NCBI GenBank assembly: GCA_002733765.1
Contig: NVWU01000005.1
Span: 62,247 to 126,246 of the forward strand
Direction of reading: 5' to 3'
DNA length: 64,000 nt
DNA from: Colwellia sp.
Lineage (GTDB): Bacteria > Pseudomonadota > Gammaproteobacteria > Enterobacterales > Alteromonadaceae
The position numbers were made by a program, and so were the translations under genes. The notes under the pieces were generated by a model, which was not told the DNA's origin, did not search any database, and saw only the letters and a program-made list of their open reading frames with translations. The number at the start of each line of letters is the position of its first letter. Positions within the stretch are counted from its first letter, which is position 1. This document shows positions 36,296 through 44,902 of this stretch, piece by piece.

Positions 36296-37276
36296 ATGAC
36301 TAAATACATTTTCTCATTTCTATGTGTTTCTTTTTTATTAAGTCTTAACTCGACTTATGCCGAAACAAAAAAATTAACACTGGCGGGACCCGCTGCAGTT
36401 GTTAGTTACCCACTAATGGTTATGGCTACACAACAGACACTTGCGTCATCTTCAATTGAATTTTCATTCATTCGTTGGAAGAATCCTGATCAATTACGAG
36501 CAATGGTCATTGGCGAACAAATAGATTTTTCAGCTATGCCTTCAAATTTAGCTGCTATTTTTTACAATAAAGGTCACCACCTAACGTTAATGAATATTTC
36601 AGTTTGGAATATTATGGATATTATTAGCCAAGACAATTCCATGAGTTCGCTAGATCAACTATTAGGGAAAGAAATAGTTGTCCCCTTCAAAAATGATATG
36701 CCTAGTATTGTATTACAGCGATTATTAGACGCACAATTAGACAACAACGCAGAGCAAGTAAAAATACGATACAGCCATAGTTTAGCTGATGCAGCACAAT
36801 TATTGCTTACTGGAAAAGTAGAACATGCACTATTGATTGAGCCACTAAGTTCAGTTGCCTTATACCAAAACTTACATAAAGGTAATATTAAGCTTTTTCG
36901 TGTTATCAATATCAGCGAGCAATGGGAAAAAACTTTTCCTAACCTGCCTAAATTGCCACAAGCAGGCATTATTGCCAACACCACAGTTAATGCTGATAAA
37001 GCACTGATATCAAAAGTCAATAAATCTTATAAAGATGCGGTTGCTTGGTGTAATAGTAACATTATGCTATGTGCAGATATTGTTAATAAATATCTTCCTA
37101 AAATACCAAAATCTGCATTGGTTTCTGCAATAAAAAGCACAAAGCTAGAGCCAATCAACAGTAATACGGCTAAAAAAGATCTACAAGGTTTCTACCAACT
37201 GCTTGCTGATTATGACGTTAAGCGCATAGGCGGAAAGCAACCCGATGACAAATTTTATTTTCCGTTAGTAGATTAA
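36296..37276 (+). CDS. ABC importer substrate-binding protein, NitT/TauT (NMT1-like)
   Basis: A 326-residue periplasmic binding protein with signal peptide (about 1-22, ending TYAE) and the two-lobed NMT1/ThiY/SsuA-like fold: LTLAGPAAVVSYPLMVMA, a DQLRAMVIGEQIDFSAMPSN segment (lobe I), a GKEIVVPFKNDMPSIVLQRLL segment (lobe II) and LLTGKVEHALLIEPLS. Members bind nitrate, taurine, aliphatic sulfonates, thiamine precursors or other small molecules; the ligand here is unknown. The ATG at 36296 is chosen because the Fur box overlaps the codons that a longer frame from 36254 would use. First gene of a unit with permease, ATPase, CopD-like protein and a TonB receptor. Confidence 0.82.
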   Translation: MTKYIFSFLCVSFLLSLNSTYAETKKLTLAGPAAVVSYPLMVMATQQTLASSSIEFSFIRWKNPDQLRAMVIGEQIDFSAMPSNLAAIFYNKGHHLTLMNISVWNIMDIISQDNSMSSLDQLLGKEIVVPFKNDMPSIVLQRLLDAQLDNNAEQVKIRYSHSLADAAQLLLTGKVEHALLIEPLSSVALYQNLHKGNIKLFRVINISEQWEKTFPNLPKLPQAGIIANTTVNADKALISKVNKSYKDAVAWCNSNIMLCADIVNKYLPKIPKSALVSAIKSTKLEPINSNTAKKDLQGFYQLLADYDVKRIGGKQPDDKFYFPLVD

Positions 37277-37283
37277 CCTTCAG

Positions 37284-38039
37284 ATGAAAACAAAACAAAA
37301 ATTAGCGCTATATCTACTCAGTCTAACTAGTCTATTAGTGCTATGGCAAATACTGGCTAATCAGTTAAACCCAATGATTCTTGCTTCACCATGGCAAACA
37401 TTGATGCAATTATTTGAGCTAATACTAACAGCAGATTTTTGGCAACAACTTTTAGTCACACTAAATAGGTTGCTTTACGCGCTCAGTATTGCGTGCTCCA
37501 TAGGTTTTACTTTAGGCCTAATTGCTGGCAGACACGCTTGGTTAAAGTTTTATTTAGCCCCTTTTCGCTGGTTGCTGATGAGTATTCCTCCCGTAATTAT
37601 TGTACTACTTGCAATGTTGTGGTTTGGCATGGGTAGCACTATGGTCGTTTTTATTACCGTATTATTGCTTACCCCTACAATTTATATCAATACGCAAAAG
37701 TCTGTAGAGCAGATAGACAATCACTGGTTTGAGCTTGCCCAAGTTTATCAATTCTCTTGGTATCAGCGTTTAAGCAAAATTTATATCCCGGCTATTTCGG
37801 GTCCGTTGTGCGCCACCCTAATTATTGTTTGTTGTAGCGGTGTCCGTATTGTTGTATTAGCTGAAGTACTAGGTGCTCACCAAGGCATTGGGTTTGAGCT
37901 AGCCAATGCCAGTAGTAATTTTGATACCGCAGAATTATACGCTTGGGTGGTTGTTAGTTTATCTATTGTCGCTTTCATGGAACTCATACTTTTAAAACCT
38001 ATTCAATATTACTTATTACGTTGGCGGAAGCTCAGCTAA
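37284..38039 (+). CDS. ABC importer permease, NitT/TauT type
   Basis: A 251-residue inner membrane permease with about six helices (8-28, 65-83, 95-115, 120-135, 180-200, 215-240). The ATPase-contact loop characteristic of the BPD_transp_1 fold is in WFELAQVYQFSWYQRLSKIYIPAI (shown only in part: ELAQVYQFSWYQRLSKI). It starts 7 bases after the binding-protein stop and its stop overlaps the ATPase start (TAATG). It forms the channel of a type I importer with its two neighbours. Confidence 0.88.
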   Translation: MKTKQKLALYLLSLTSLLVLWQILANQLNPMILASPWQTLMQLFELILTADFWQQLLVTLNRLLYALSIACSIGFTLGLIAGRHAWLKFYLAPFRWLLMSIPPVIIVLLAMLWFGMGSTMVVFITVLLLTPTIYINTQKSVEQIDNHWFELAQVYQFSWYQRLSKIYIPAISGPLCATLIIVCCSGVRIVVLAEVLGAHQGIGFELANASSNFDTAELYAWVVVSLSIVAFMELILLKPIQYYLLRWRKLS

Positions 38040-38752
38040 TGAATAAAAAACCACTTACAAAGCAGATAAATAGCTTAATTTCACTACAAAATGTTGTTTT
38101 AACATTAGCCGATCAAAGTATTTTTAGTCATCTGTCATTAACATTTAATATTGGCGAAAAAGTCGCCCTACTTGGTGATAGCGGTGTAGGTAAGTCTTCG
38201 TTGTTGAAGTTAATTGCGGGTATTCATCAACCAACACAAGGTGAATTAACAAATAAAGCACTACGAATAGGTTATGTGTTTCAAGAACCACGTTTATTAC
38301 CGTGGTTAACCGTTGAGCAAAATATTACCGAAGTAATGAAAGCAAATGGGATCATAAAAATGCAAAGAGAGATAAAACTAACGGAATTACTAACTCAAGT
38401 TGAACTCACTCAATATAGACATTACTACCCTCATCAGCTTTCCGGTGGTATGGCACAACGTGTTTCGTTGGCTAGAGCCTTTGCAATTGAACCTGATTTA
38501 TTACTACTTGATGAACCTTTTAGTGCTTTAGACAAAAACCTAACGCAACAATTAAGTCAGCTATTAAGTCGTTTTTTAAAGCCTGAAACTACCATGATTT
38601 ACGTTAGTCATTATATAGAACAAGTACTGCCATTAGCACAGTCATGCTTATTTTTACATAACGCTTCAAGTACACAAAAGAAAAAATTCACTTGGCATAG
38701 CACTGCAAATGCAATTGAACGAGAGCAATTTCTAAAGCAATTCTATCAATAA
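38039..38752 (+). CDS. ABC importer ATPase, NitT/TauT type
   Basis: A 237-residue ATP-binding subunit. Walker A is LLGDSGVGKSSLLKLI, the Q-loop is VFQEPRLLPWLTV, the signature is LSGGMAQRVSLARAFA and Walker B is LLLLDEPFSALD, followed by the H-loop in YVSHYIEQVL. The sequence type is that of SsuB/TauB. The ATG overlaps the permease stop; an upstream TTG at 38021 is less likely. It energises uptake by the permease with the preceding binding protein. Confidence 0.92.
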   Translation: MNKKPLTKQINSLISLQNVVLTLADQSIFSHLSLTFNIGEKVALLGDSGVGKSSLLKLIAGIHQPTQGELTNKALRIGYVFQEPRLLPWLTVEQNITEVMKANGIIKMQREIKLTELLTQVELTQYRHYYPHQLSGGMAQRVSLARAFAIEPDLLLLDEPFSALDKNLTQQLSQLLSRFLKPETTMIYVSHYIEQVLPLAQSCLFLHNASSTQKKKFTWHSTANAIEREQFLKQFYQ

Positions 38753-38801
38753 ATTTTTCAAATAAAATCAAATTAAATCAAATCAACAAGGTAAGTAACC
38801 T

Positions 38802-39242
38802 ATGCCCTACCAAATATTAATTACACTTCATATTTTCGCTGCCATCGCCTTTATTGGCGTGGTATTTTTTGAAGTGATCTTTTTAGAATCAATCCGAAAA
38901 AAACTGCCCGTCGATATGATGCTATTACTACAAGAATGCATTACTACAAGAGCTCGTCAGATAATGCCTTATGTTTTAGCTTTTTTATTTCTTTCTGGTT
39001 TGGCAATGGCGCACCACCATTTCCCTCATTTTTCAAACATGATGTCATCACCATTTGGCATTTTACTTTCTATAAAAATGTTACTTGCGTTCAGCTTACT
39101 AGGTCATTTTTTTACTGCTATGTACCTTTCTCGTACAAAAAAAATGAGCTGCAATCGCTTTAAATTCATTCATTTAAGTGTTTTTTGTCATCAAATACTC
39201 ATTGTTATTTTGGCAAAAAATATGTTTTACATTTCTTGGTAA
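38802..39242 (+). CDS. Small CopD-like integral membrane protein
   Basis: A 146-residue protein with four predicted helices (about 5-27, 50-67, 85-105, 122-142). The pattern of an early LHIFAAIAFIGVVFFE helix, AMAHHHFPHF in a loop and conserved His residues in helices (LLGHFFTAMYL, HLSVFCHQ) resembles the CopD/DUF2269/YbaN-like four-helix proteins that may bind haem or copper within the membrane. It sits between the importer ATPase (49 bases) and the second TonB receptor (16 bases), so it probably belongs to the same iron-controlled unit. Function is not known. Confidence 0.7.
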   Translation: MPYQILITLHIFAAIAFIGVVFFEVIFLESIRKKLPVDMMLLLQECITTRARQIMPYVLAFLFLSGLAMAHHHFPHFSNMMSSPFGILLSIKMLLAFSLLGHFFTAMYLSRTKKMSCNRFKFIHLSVFCHQILIVILAKNMFYISW

Positions 39243-39258
39243 TAAAAAGGAAAAAATT

Positions 39259-41385
39259 ATGATTATCAAACACTCTTATTTAACACTATGCTTGGCCACC
39301 GCCTTATTTAGTAGCTCATTACTCGCAGATGAAATCACTAAAAATTCAGCGACAATAGACGCAGATGAACACATTGAGGTTTGGGCACAGAAAGCACAGC
39401 GAGCCTTTCCAACCCGCGATGAAGCACAAGCTGAATTAAAAAAAATAGCCGGTGCTACCAACTTAATTGACATCACTAAGCTACCTGCACGACAAGCAAC
39501 ACTGCAAGATGCTTTAGGTTTTGAGCCGGGTATCATTATGCAAAGTTTCTTTGGTGGTAATGATCAGCCAAGGCTGAATATTCGCGGCTCAGGTTTACAA
39601 GGTAACCCTGTCAACCGCGGGGTAGAATTACTCTATGATGGCATGGCACTTAACCAAGCTGATGGCAGTTTTATTATTGGCTTTTTAGATCCTAAACTTG
39701 CAGAAATGGTTACCGTTTATCGTGGTGCAAATGGCTTACGCTACGGAGCCACTACCTTAGGTGGTGCGATAAATATGATCAGTAAAAACGGTACCACCGC
39801 AAGCCCAAGTATTCGTTTAGAGTATGGCAGCGATAATCGAATTGGAGCCAGCGCCCAAATAGCAGGAGAAAGTAACCGCTGGGACTATTATATTAATGCA
39901 TCAACCGATCGTGCTGATGGCTATCGCCATTTCAGCGAATCTGAACGTTCAAGTATTGCCGGTAATATTGGTGTTGATATAAGCGATACTATTAGTAACC
40001 GTACTTTTTTTCAATGGAGTGATAGTTATTTTCAAATTCCTTTTGTTGTACCAAAAGCTCGTGCCTTAGAAGATCCAAAGCTTGTTATGGGTGATGGAAA
40101 TACACCTTTAGATACGTTATTAAACACCTATAATCGTAAACCACACCGCGATTCTCAAATTAATCGAATAGCCAATAAAACACGTATAAGCCAAGAAAAC
40201 ATCATTCATGAAGTTAATGTTGTTTATCAACAAGTAGATGATATTTTTACCGATCCACTAATGCATAACATCACTGACAGTAAAGACATTGGCTTTGAGT
40301 ATGCCTTTTCTGCTCAAGGCGATTATATTAGTAATAATGACGAATTTTTCTTATCTATAACAGCCAATAAAAGTAATATGAGTAGAGCTTATGTTGCTAA
40401 TAACCCTGCTAATGGCAGCATGTTACAAACATTTGGCAACGTAGATTTTGATGCCAGTAATCTAATATTTGCCGCACAGTGGCAAGCTCAACTTACTGAA
40501 AATTGGCAGGTAGTAACAGCAGCACAATTTGTTAATTCTACTAGAGATATTAGTGATAAAATGAGTGGAGATCATAATCAAGATAAAAATTACGAGAGTA
40601 TCAATCCTAAGCTTGGCTTGATTTACCACGCTTCTGACGATATTAGGTTTTTCGCTAATATTAGTAGTACAAGTGAAGCACCAACTTATTGGGAATTAGT
40701 ATCTGCTAGTGTTAGCCCCAAAAATTCTGCAATGGCCAAAATAAAACTTAATGATCTAGACTCTCAAGACTCGACAACAATAGAGATAGGAAGCAGTGGT
40801 AGCATTAATCAAACTCAATGGGATGTGGCACTCTATCGCAGTAATGTTGATGATGAGCTTATTTCAATCGTTAGCGACTTTGCCGTTAATGGCAAAACTA
40901 GTAATTATGAAGAAGGTAGTATTCATCAAGGCGTTGAGTTAGAAATTATACAGGGGCTTAGCGATAACTTGCTTAATAGAGGCGATAGTTTATCGACCAA
41001 ATTAGTTTACAATTACAGCGATTTTTACTTTGATGGCGGAAAATACGACGGTAACCAAATTGCAGGTATTCCTGAGCATATGGCACAAGTAGAATTACGC
41101 TATCAAAATGGCGGTTTTTATATTGCTCCCAGTGTGAAATGGCAAATTGATGATACACCTATTGATCATTCCAACAATCAGTTTCAGGACTCTTATACGT
41201 TATTGTCATTACAAGTGGCTTACCAAGTAAATAAGCAGTTGAAGGTGTATTTTGACGGGCAAAACTTAACGGACGAAATTTACCAAACATCCTACGTTAT
41301 TCGTGGCTTTTCTGCCACTCCACAGCCTAGCTTTTTACCCGGGTTTGGGGCCACTTACTCTGTAGGTGTTAACTATACTTTTTAA
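39259..41385 (+). CDS. TonB-dependent receptor of unknown substrate
   Basis: A 708-residue outer membrane receptor with signal peptide (about 1-24, ending SLLADE), a TonB-box-like DEHIEVWAQ, a plug domain (about 60-180; RLNIRGSGLQGNPVN, GVELLYDGMALNQADG, VTVYRGANGLRYGATTLGGA) and a barrel with family-typical C-terminus (LTDEIYQTSYV, YSVGVNYTF). The start is the ATG at 39259, with AAAAAGGAAAA ahead; a longer frame begins inside the CopD-like gene. Haem-receptor FRAP/NPNL motifs were not found. With the NitT-type importer it forms a complete outer-to-inner membrane import route controlled by a Fur box. Confidence 0.85.
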   Translation: MIIKHSYLTLCLATALFSSSLLADEITKNSATIDADEHIEVWAQKAQRAFPTRDEAQAELKKIAGATNLIDITKLPARQATLQDALGFEPGIIMQSFFGGNDQPRLNIRGSGLQGNPVNRGVELLYDGMALNQADGSFIIGFLDPKLAEMVTVYRGANGLRYGATTLGGAINMISKNGTTASPSIRLEYGSDNRIGASAQIAGESNRWDYYINASTDRADGYRHFSESERSSIAGNIGVDISDTISNRTFFQWSDSYFQIPFVVPKARALEDPKLVMGDGNTPLDTLLNTYNRKPHRDSQINRIANKTRISQENIIHEVNVVYQQVDDIFTDPLMHNITDSKDIGFEYAFSAQGDYISNNDEFFLSITANKSNMSRAYVANNPANGSMLQTFGNVDFDASNLIFAAQWQAQLTENWQVVTAAQFVNSTRDISDKMSGDHNQDKNYESINPKLGLIYHASDDIRFFANISSTSEAPTYWELVSASVSPKNSAMAKIKLNDLDSQDSTTIEIGSSGSINQTQWDVALYRSNVDDELISIVSDFAVNGKTSNYEEGSIHQGVELEIIQGLSDNLLNRGDSLSTKLVYNYSDFYFDGGKYDGNQIAGIPEHMAQVELRYQNGGFYIAPSVKWQIDDTPIDHSNNQFQDSYTLLSLQVAYQVNKQLKVYFDGQNLTDEIYQTSYVIRGFSATPQPSFLPGFGATYSVGVNYTF

Positions 41386-41482
41386 GGTAATCGGTAGATA
41401 GTATGTAGATGTAGAAAGTTTTCTGCATCTTCGACAATTAGCTGTATTTTTTATTCAACTGATAAAAAGTACACTTTTAATA

Positions 41483-42163
41483 TTATTTCTTGAAAAAAGG
41501 GTCGAATTCTTTACCTATCGCTTGCGCTCGTTGAAATGCAGGTCTGTTCTTTAGTCTTATCAAATAAGCTGATATTGGTGGACTAAAGTGTTTATCTAAC
41601 TGTAATAAGGTAGCAAGATGCAAAGAAAATCCAATCGCAATATCCGCAATAGTAAACCGATCCGCACATAAGTAATCATGGTGAAGTAAATGTTCACTTA
41701 AACGCGTTAAACGCGCAGCAAACCAAGCATCATAATCATCCGCAGTTTGTTGTTGAGTGCAACCTTTAGCCGAAAAAGCACGATACCTTAACACTAATGT
41801 TTGTGGAAACGTTAACGTGGCATCGCTATGATAGAGCCAGTTAAGGTAATCACCATAATCACTGTCAACGGCAGAAAGTATCAAGTTATTTTCATTTTGA
41901 TACTTTTCACCTAAGTAATGGCAAATCGCCACCGACTCAGTCATCTGGATTTCACCATTTTCACCATCAACAAAGAAAGGTACTGTACCTAGGCTATTCA
42001 GCACTTTATAGTCTTTAACCGTATAGCGAGGAGGAAACGCCATAGTTTCAACCTCATACGCTATCCCTAACTCTTCTAAGGCCCATAATGCTCGTAGTGA
42101 ACGGCTATTATAACAATGCCAAAGTTTGGGTTTAGCTTGTTTTTTAACTAAAAAGTTTTTCAT
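41483..42163 (-). CDS. Glutathione S-transferase family protein
   Basis: A 226-residue cytosolic GST. The thioredoxin-like N-terminal domain (KLWHCYNSRSLRALWALEEL) holds the catalytic-residue site, here with Ser rather than Tyr near the start, followed by the cis-proline segment LGTVPFF and ESVAICHYL. The all-helical C-terminal domain (YLCADRFTIADIAIGFSLHLA) has the N-capping box of GSTs. It is the last gene of a minus-strand set with DUF1624 (26 bases) and a degenerate HD protein. Substrate unknown. Confidence 0.9.
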   Translation of the reverse strand: MKNFLVKKQAKPKLWHCYNSRSLRALWALEELGIAYEVETMAFPPRYTVKDYKVLNSLGTVPFFVDGENGEIQMTESVAICHYLGEKYQNENNLILSAVDSDYGDYLNWLYHSDATLTFPQTLVLRYRAFSAKGCTQQQTADDYDAWFAARLTRLSEHLLHHDYLCADRFTIADIAIGFSLHLATLLQLDKHFSPPISAYLIRLKNRPAFQRAQAIGKEFDPFFKK

Positions 42164-42188
42164 GTATATCCTTCTTATTATTATTCTA

Positions 42189-43307
42189 TTATAAATATTT
42201 TAACCAAATAGAATCTGGATGTTTGGCTTTAAATCCACGATACCAGACACAAAAAGGATAAAGCAATAGCAACATAATAAAGGTAATAAGATAAGTGTTA
42301 GGTAGATCAGTAAACTTTTTCATCTCGGCAAAATTTGCGGTGCCCGTTAAAAATAGACGATGTACAAGATAAAACATCATAGAAGTTTGACCAAAAACTA
42401 ATAAAATACCATTGGGACGAGTACCAATAATTTTTTCTAATTTAATCATTATGGCTAAAATAACCGACATGATGCCTAGCTCTAAAAAGATAAAGCTCAT
42501 TGATGGTGGATACTTACTGACATGTAACCACTGTTGCCAACTAAAACCTTCACGATATAACTGCATATTACCGTAGCCGTTTAAATATCTGACGGCTACA
42601 AAAGCGGTTAAAGCTGAAAAGCCTAAAATAAAAAGCAGTGTAGCGGGTTCAAATTTAGTTTTTCCTTGACCATAATCTAAAATATAGCGACCAAAGGCCC
42701 AACCTAGAATCATCACAGACAACCAAGGTACAAAGGCATAAGAAATACTTAATTCTTGGGTGTTGTATTTAGCAAGGAACAATGCCGATAAAGCGGATTG
42801 ACTGGCAACATCAAAATCCCAAAATTGCGCAGTAACCCATTCACCTGCAACTATCCATGATAAAGCAATAGCAATTAACGTACGCGTAGAGAAACGTCGA
42901 AAAATAACCATGCACATCATAGCTATGCCGATGGCATATAAGACTTGAAAGGTAAATTTACCGCCAAAAATAGAGATCAGTGTTGGATCGAGAATAGCAA
43001 TAAAAGCACCACGTAAAAGAATATCTTTATCAATAACCTTGGTATCAAAGCCTTTACTTACCTTGCGCTCAACACTAATAGCGAGTGCTGTACCGGCAAG
43101 AAAAACAAACACAGGGGCACAAATATGACTGATCCAACGGGTAAAAAATTCAAAGGCGGGTAAAGGCATACCAACAATATAATTTGCCGCAGAGTCTTTA
43201 GCTAAATGCTCTGCGTTATAAGCCATAGACACATGGTCTAAGACCATAATGATCATAACAAAACCACGCATCCAATCAATTGAAGCAATACGTTTTGATT
43301 TACTCAC
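42189..43307 (-). CDS. DUF1624 / acyltransferase-like membrane protein
   Basis: A 372-residue integral membrane protein with ten or so helices. The start RIASIDWMRGFVMIIMVLDHVSMA is the DUF1624 (heparan-alpha-glucosaminide N-acetyltransferase-like) signature, in which the aspartate and the D-H pair are thought to lie in the membrane active site. The C-terminus is a further helix pair (LITFIMLLLLYPFCVWY). Proteins of this group move acyl groups to sugars across membranes in eukaryotes; the bacterial substrate is unknown. It is the middle gene of a minus-strand three-gene set, 38 bases after the HD-like gene. Confidence 0.85.
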   Translation of the reverse strand: MSKSKRIASIDWMRGFVMIIMVLDHVSMAYNAEHLAKDSAANYIVGMPLPAFEFFTRWISHICAPVFVFLAGTALAISVERKVSKGFDTKVIDKDILLRGAFIAILDPTLISIFGGKFTFQVLYAIGIAMMCMVIFRRFSTRTLIAIALSWIVAGEWVTAQFWDFDVASQSALSALFLAKYNTQELSISYAFVPWLSVMILGWAFGRYILDYGQGKTKFEPATLLFILGFSALTAFVAVRYLNGYGNMQLYREGFSWQQWLHVSKYPPSMSFIFLELGIMSVILAIMIKLEKIIGTRPNGILLVFGQTSMMFYLVHRLFLTGTANFAEMKKFTDLPNTYLITFIMLLLLYPFCVWYRGFKAKHPDSIWLKYL

Positions 43308-43345
43308 AATAACTCTCCCTAGTTAATTCCAGTATTGTTTTTTTA

Positions 43346-44698
43346 CTAATCCACTTTATTCCACAGCTTTTGATTCGTTTTAACTGAAAAAAATTCATTT
43401 GCATACCAACAACGTGGCAGTAAATCCAATTCTTGTCTTTCCTTATAATTTGAAGATAGCAACTCAAGTATTTCATTCAAGCGTTCTTTGCTTAAGTTCG
43501 CTATTTTTTTAGCCATATGTGGGAAATATAAATTACTTATTTTCTTCACCTCTATATTATGCCCATAACCAATAAAAGCTAGTTTTCTCGTTGCTATACG
43601 ACATAAAGGCTCTTCAGGTAACGTTGGGTATAATCGATTAACAATGGCATATTCATAGCATCCTTCTTCCTGTGGCATATAAATCACACCGTAGCCTTGA
43701 GGAAACATACCTGTTATTTGATAAAGTGCATCGACAATTTTCTGAGAACAAGCCCCTAATTCCGCATTTTTATTTAATACCTGATAAACCTTAGGTAGCA
43801 CTTTGTAGTTATAGCTATCCTTAGTTGAAAAAATAATAGACGTGTATATTTGCGGTACTTTTAATAAATTACCTACCGTTTGTTTTGGCTTAAAACTGCT
43901 TTTAATTAATTGTTGTAAAAATTGTAACTTTCCTTGTTCATCAATAACAAACTGATCCCGTTCTTCTTTAGAGCTGCCAATATAAACAGGAACACTTAAG
44001 CCATCAGTAATATACTTTAACGTTTGCTTATAATTGATAGTTAAGAGCTTTTTCCGTTCATCTCTATCCAATGTTCTATAAGGATTTTTTGTCGAATCTG
44101 CACCAACAAGTAACTCTTGTGCTTCGCTTTGATAAAGACCAATATCTTGCAATAATGCGGCCATCAACAGCGGTATTTTGATTTGTGCTATGACACGACG
44201 CTGAGCATCACAATCAAACTCCGCAAAAGGTTGTTCAGGAAATTCAGCTAATACATTAGCGATATACAGATCGGTGATTTCAATATCAAGCAACAGTCGA
44301 TCTAATAAACGTAAGCTTAAAATTGCTTTATATAATGATTTACAATACTCATTATTAGCGGGTACCTTTTTACCTTCAGTTGGGCTAATTAACTGAATAG
44401 TGCCAAGAAGTTGAGCGGATTTACGGTTACTTTCCTCAAAGCTGTCACCTTCAGTTAAGTCAATAATTTCACGACAAATATTAAGTAAATGATTATGACG
44501 ATCAATACGTTCTAATTTTTCTAACTCAAGATGACTTTCACTTAACGCTTGATCCGTTGCCATAAAGGATTGATGATTAAAATAATGAATTGCTCGCTCA
44601 AGCATAGAGTCTTGCTGTTTACTACGTCCATAGATTTTACTCAGCAAGATCTGAACCTGGCGAGTATAGTGTGTTTGATGCTGAGGAGGTTTAACCAT
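43346..44698 (-). CDS. Large protein resembling a degenerate HD-GYP domain
   Basis: A 450-residue cytoplasmic protein without signal or membrane segments. No family is recognised with certainty. The central region IKIPLLMAALLQDIGLYQS is laid out like the HD-box of HD-GYP proteins (LLHDIGK) but with Q for the metal-binding H, and a later FPQGYGVIYMP recalls the GYP motif. If this reading is right, catalysis is lost and a binding role remains. The ATG at 44698 is preferred over a TTG at 44710; neither has a strong ribosome binding site. It begins a set with DUF1624 and GST genes. Confidence 0.6.
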   Translation of the reverse strand: MVKPPQHQTHYTRQVQILLSKIYGRSKQQDSMLERAIHYFNHQSFMATDQALSESHLELEKLERIDRHNHLLNICREIIDLTEGDSFEESNRKSAQLLGTIQLISPTEGKKVPANNEYCKSLYKAILSLRLLDRLLLDIEITDLYIANVLAEFPEQPFAEFDCDAQRRVIAQIKIPLLMAALLQDIGLYQSEAQELLVGADSTKNPYRTLDRDERKKLLTINYKQTLKYITDGLSVPVYIGSSKEERDQFVIDEQGKLQFLQQLIKSSFKPKQTVGNLLKVPQIYTSIIFSTKDSYNYKVLPKVYQVLNKNAELGACSQKIVDALYQITGMFPQGYGVIYMPQEEGCYEYAIVNRLYPTLPEEPLCRIATRKLAFIGYGHNIEVKKISNLYFPHMAKKIANLSKERLNEILELLSSNYKERQELDLLPRCWYANEFFSVKTNQKLWNKVD

Positions 44699-44754
44699 TA
44701 CGTCAATCAAGCTTATGAATAAAAATCAATCATGCTAGAAAAAACAAAACTAAG

Positions 44755-44800
44755 CAACTGAGATATTTAATACCAACTAAATTAATAAACAGCTCAGTTG
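44755..44800. repeat. Short inverted repeat upstream of the HD-like gene
   Basis: Arms CAACTGAG (44755-44762) and CTCAGTTG (44793-44800) enclose AT-rich sequence that starts with TAATACCAA, a motif seen in other intergenic regions here (46246, 53833). It may be a small repeat element or a promoter feature. Confidence 0.4.
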
Positions 44801-44902
44801 ATATAAAATAAATAACTAAAAAAGTATTCTAATAACAGTATGAAATATATTTCCCAAAAATAATCTCAAGATAAGATTAAATCGATCGATTTACTCTTAT
44901 CA

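Noticed and set aside
41408-41428. Hairpin after the second TonB receptor
   Set aside because: A 10-bp stem with one wobble is present but the T run is missing, so it was not called a terminator.
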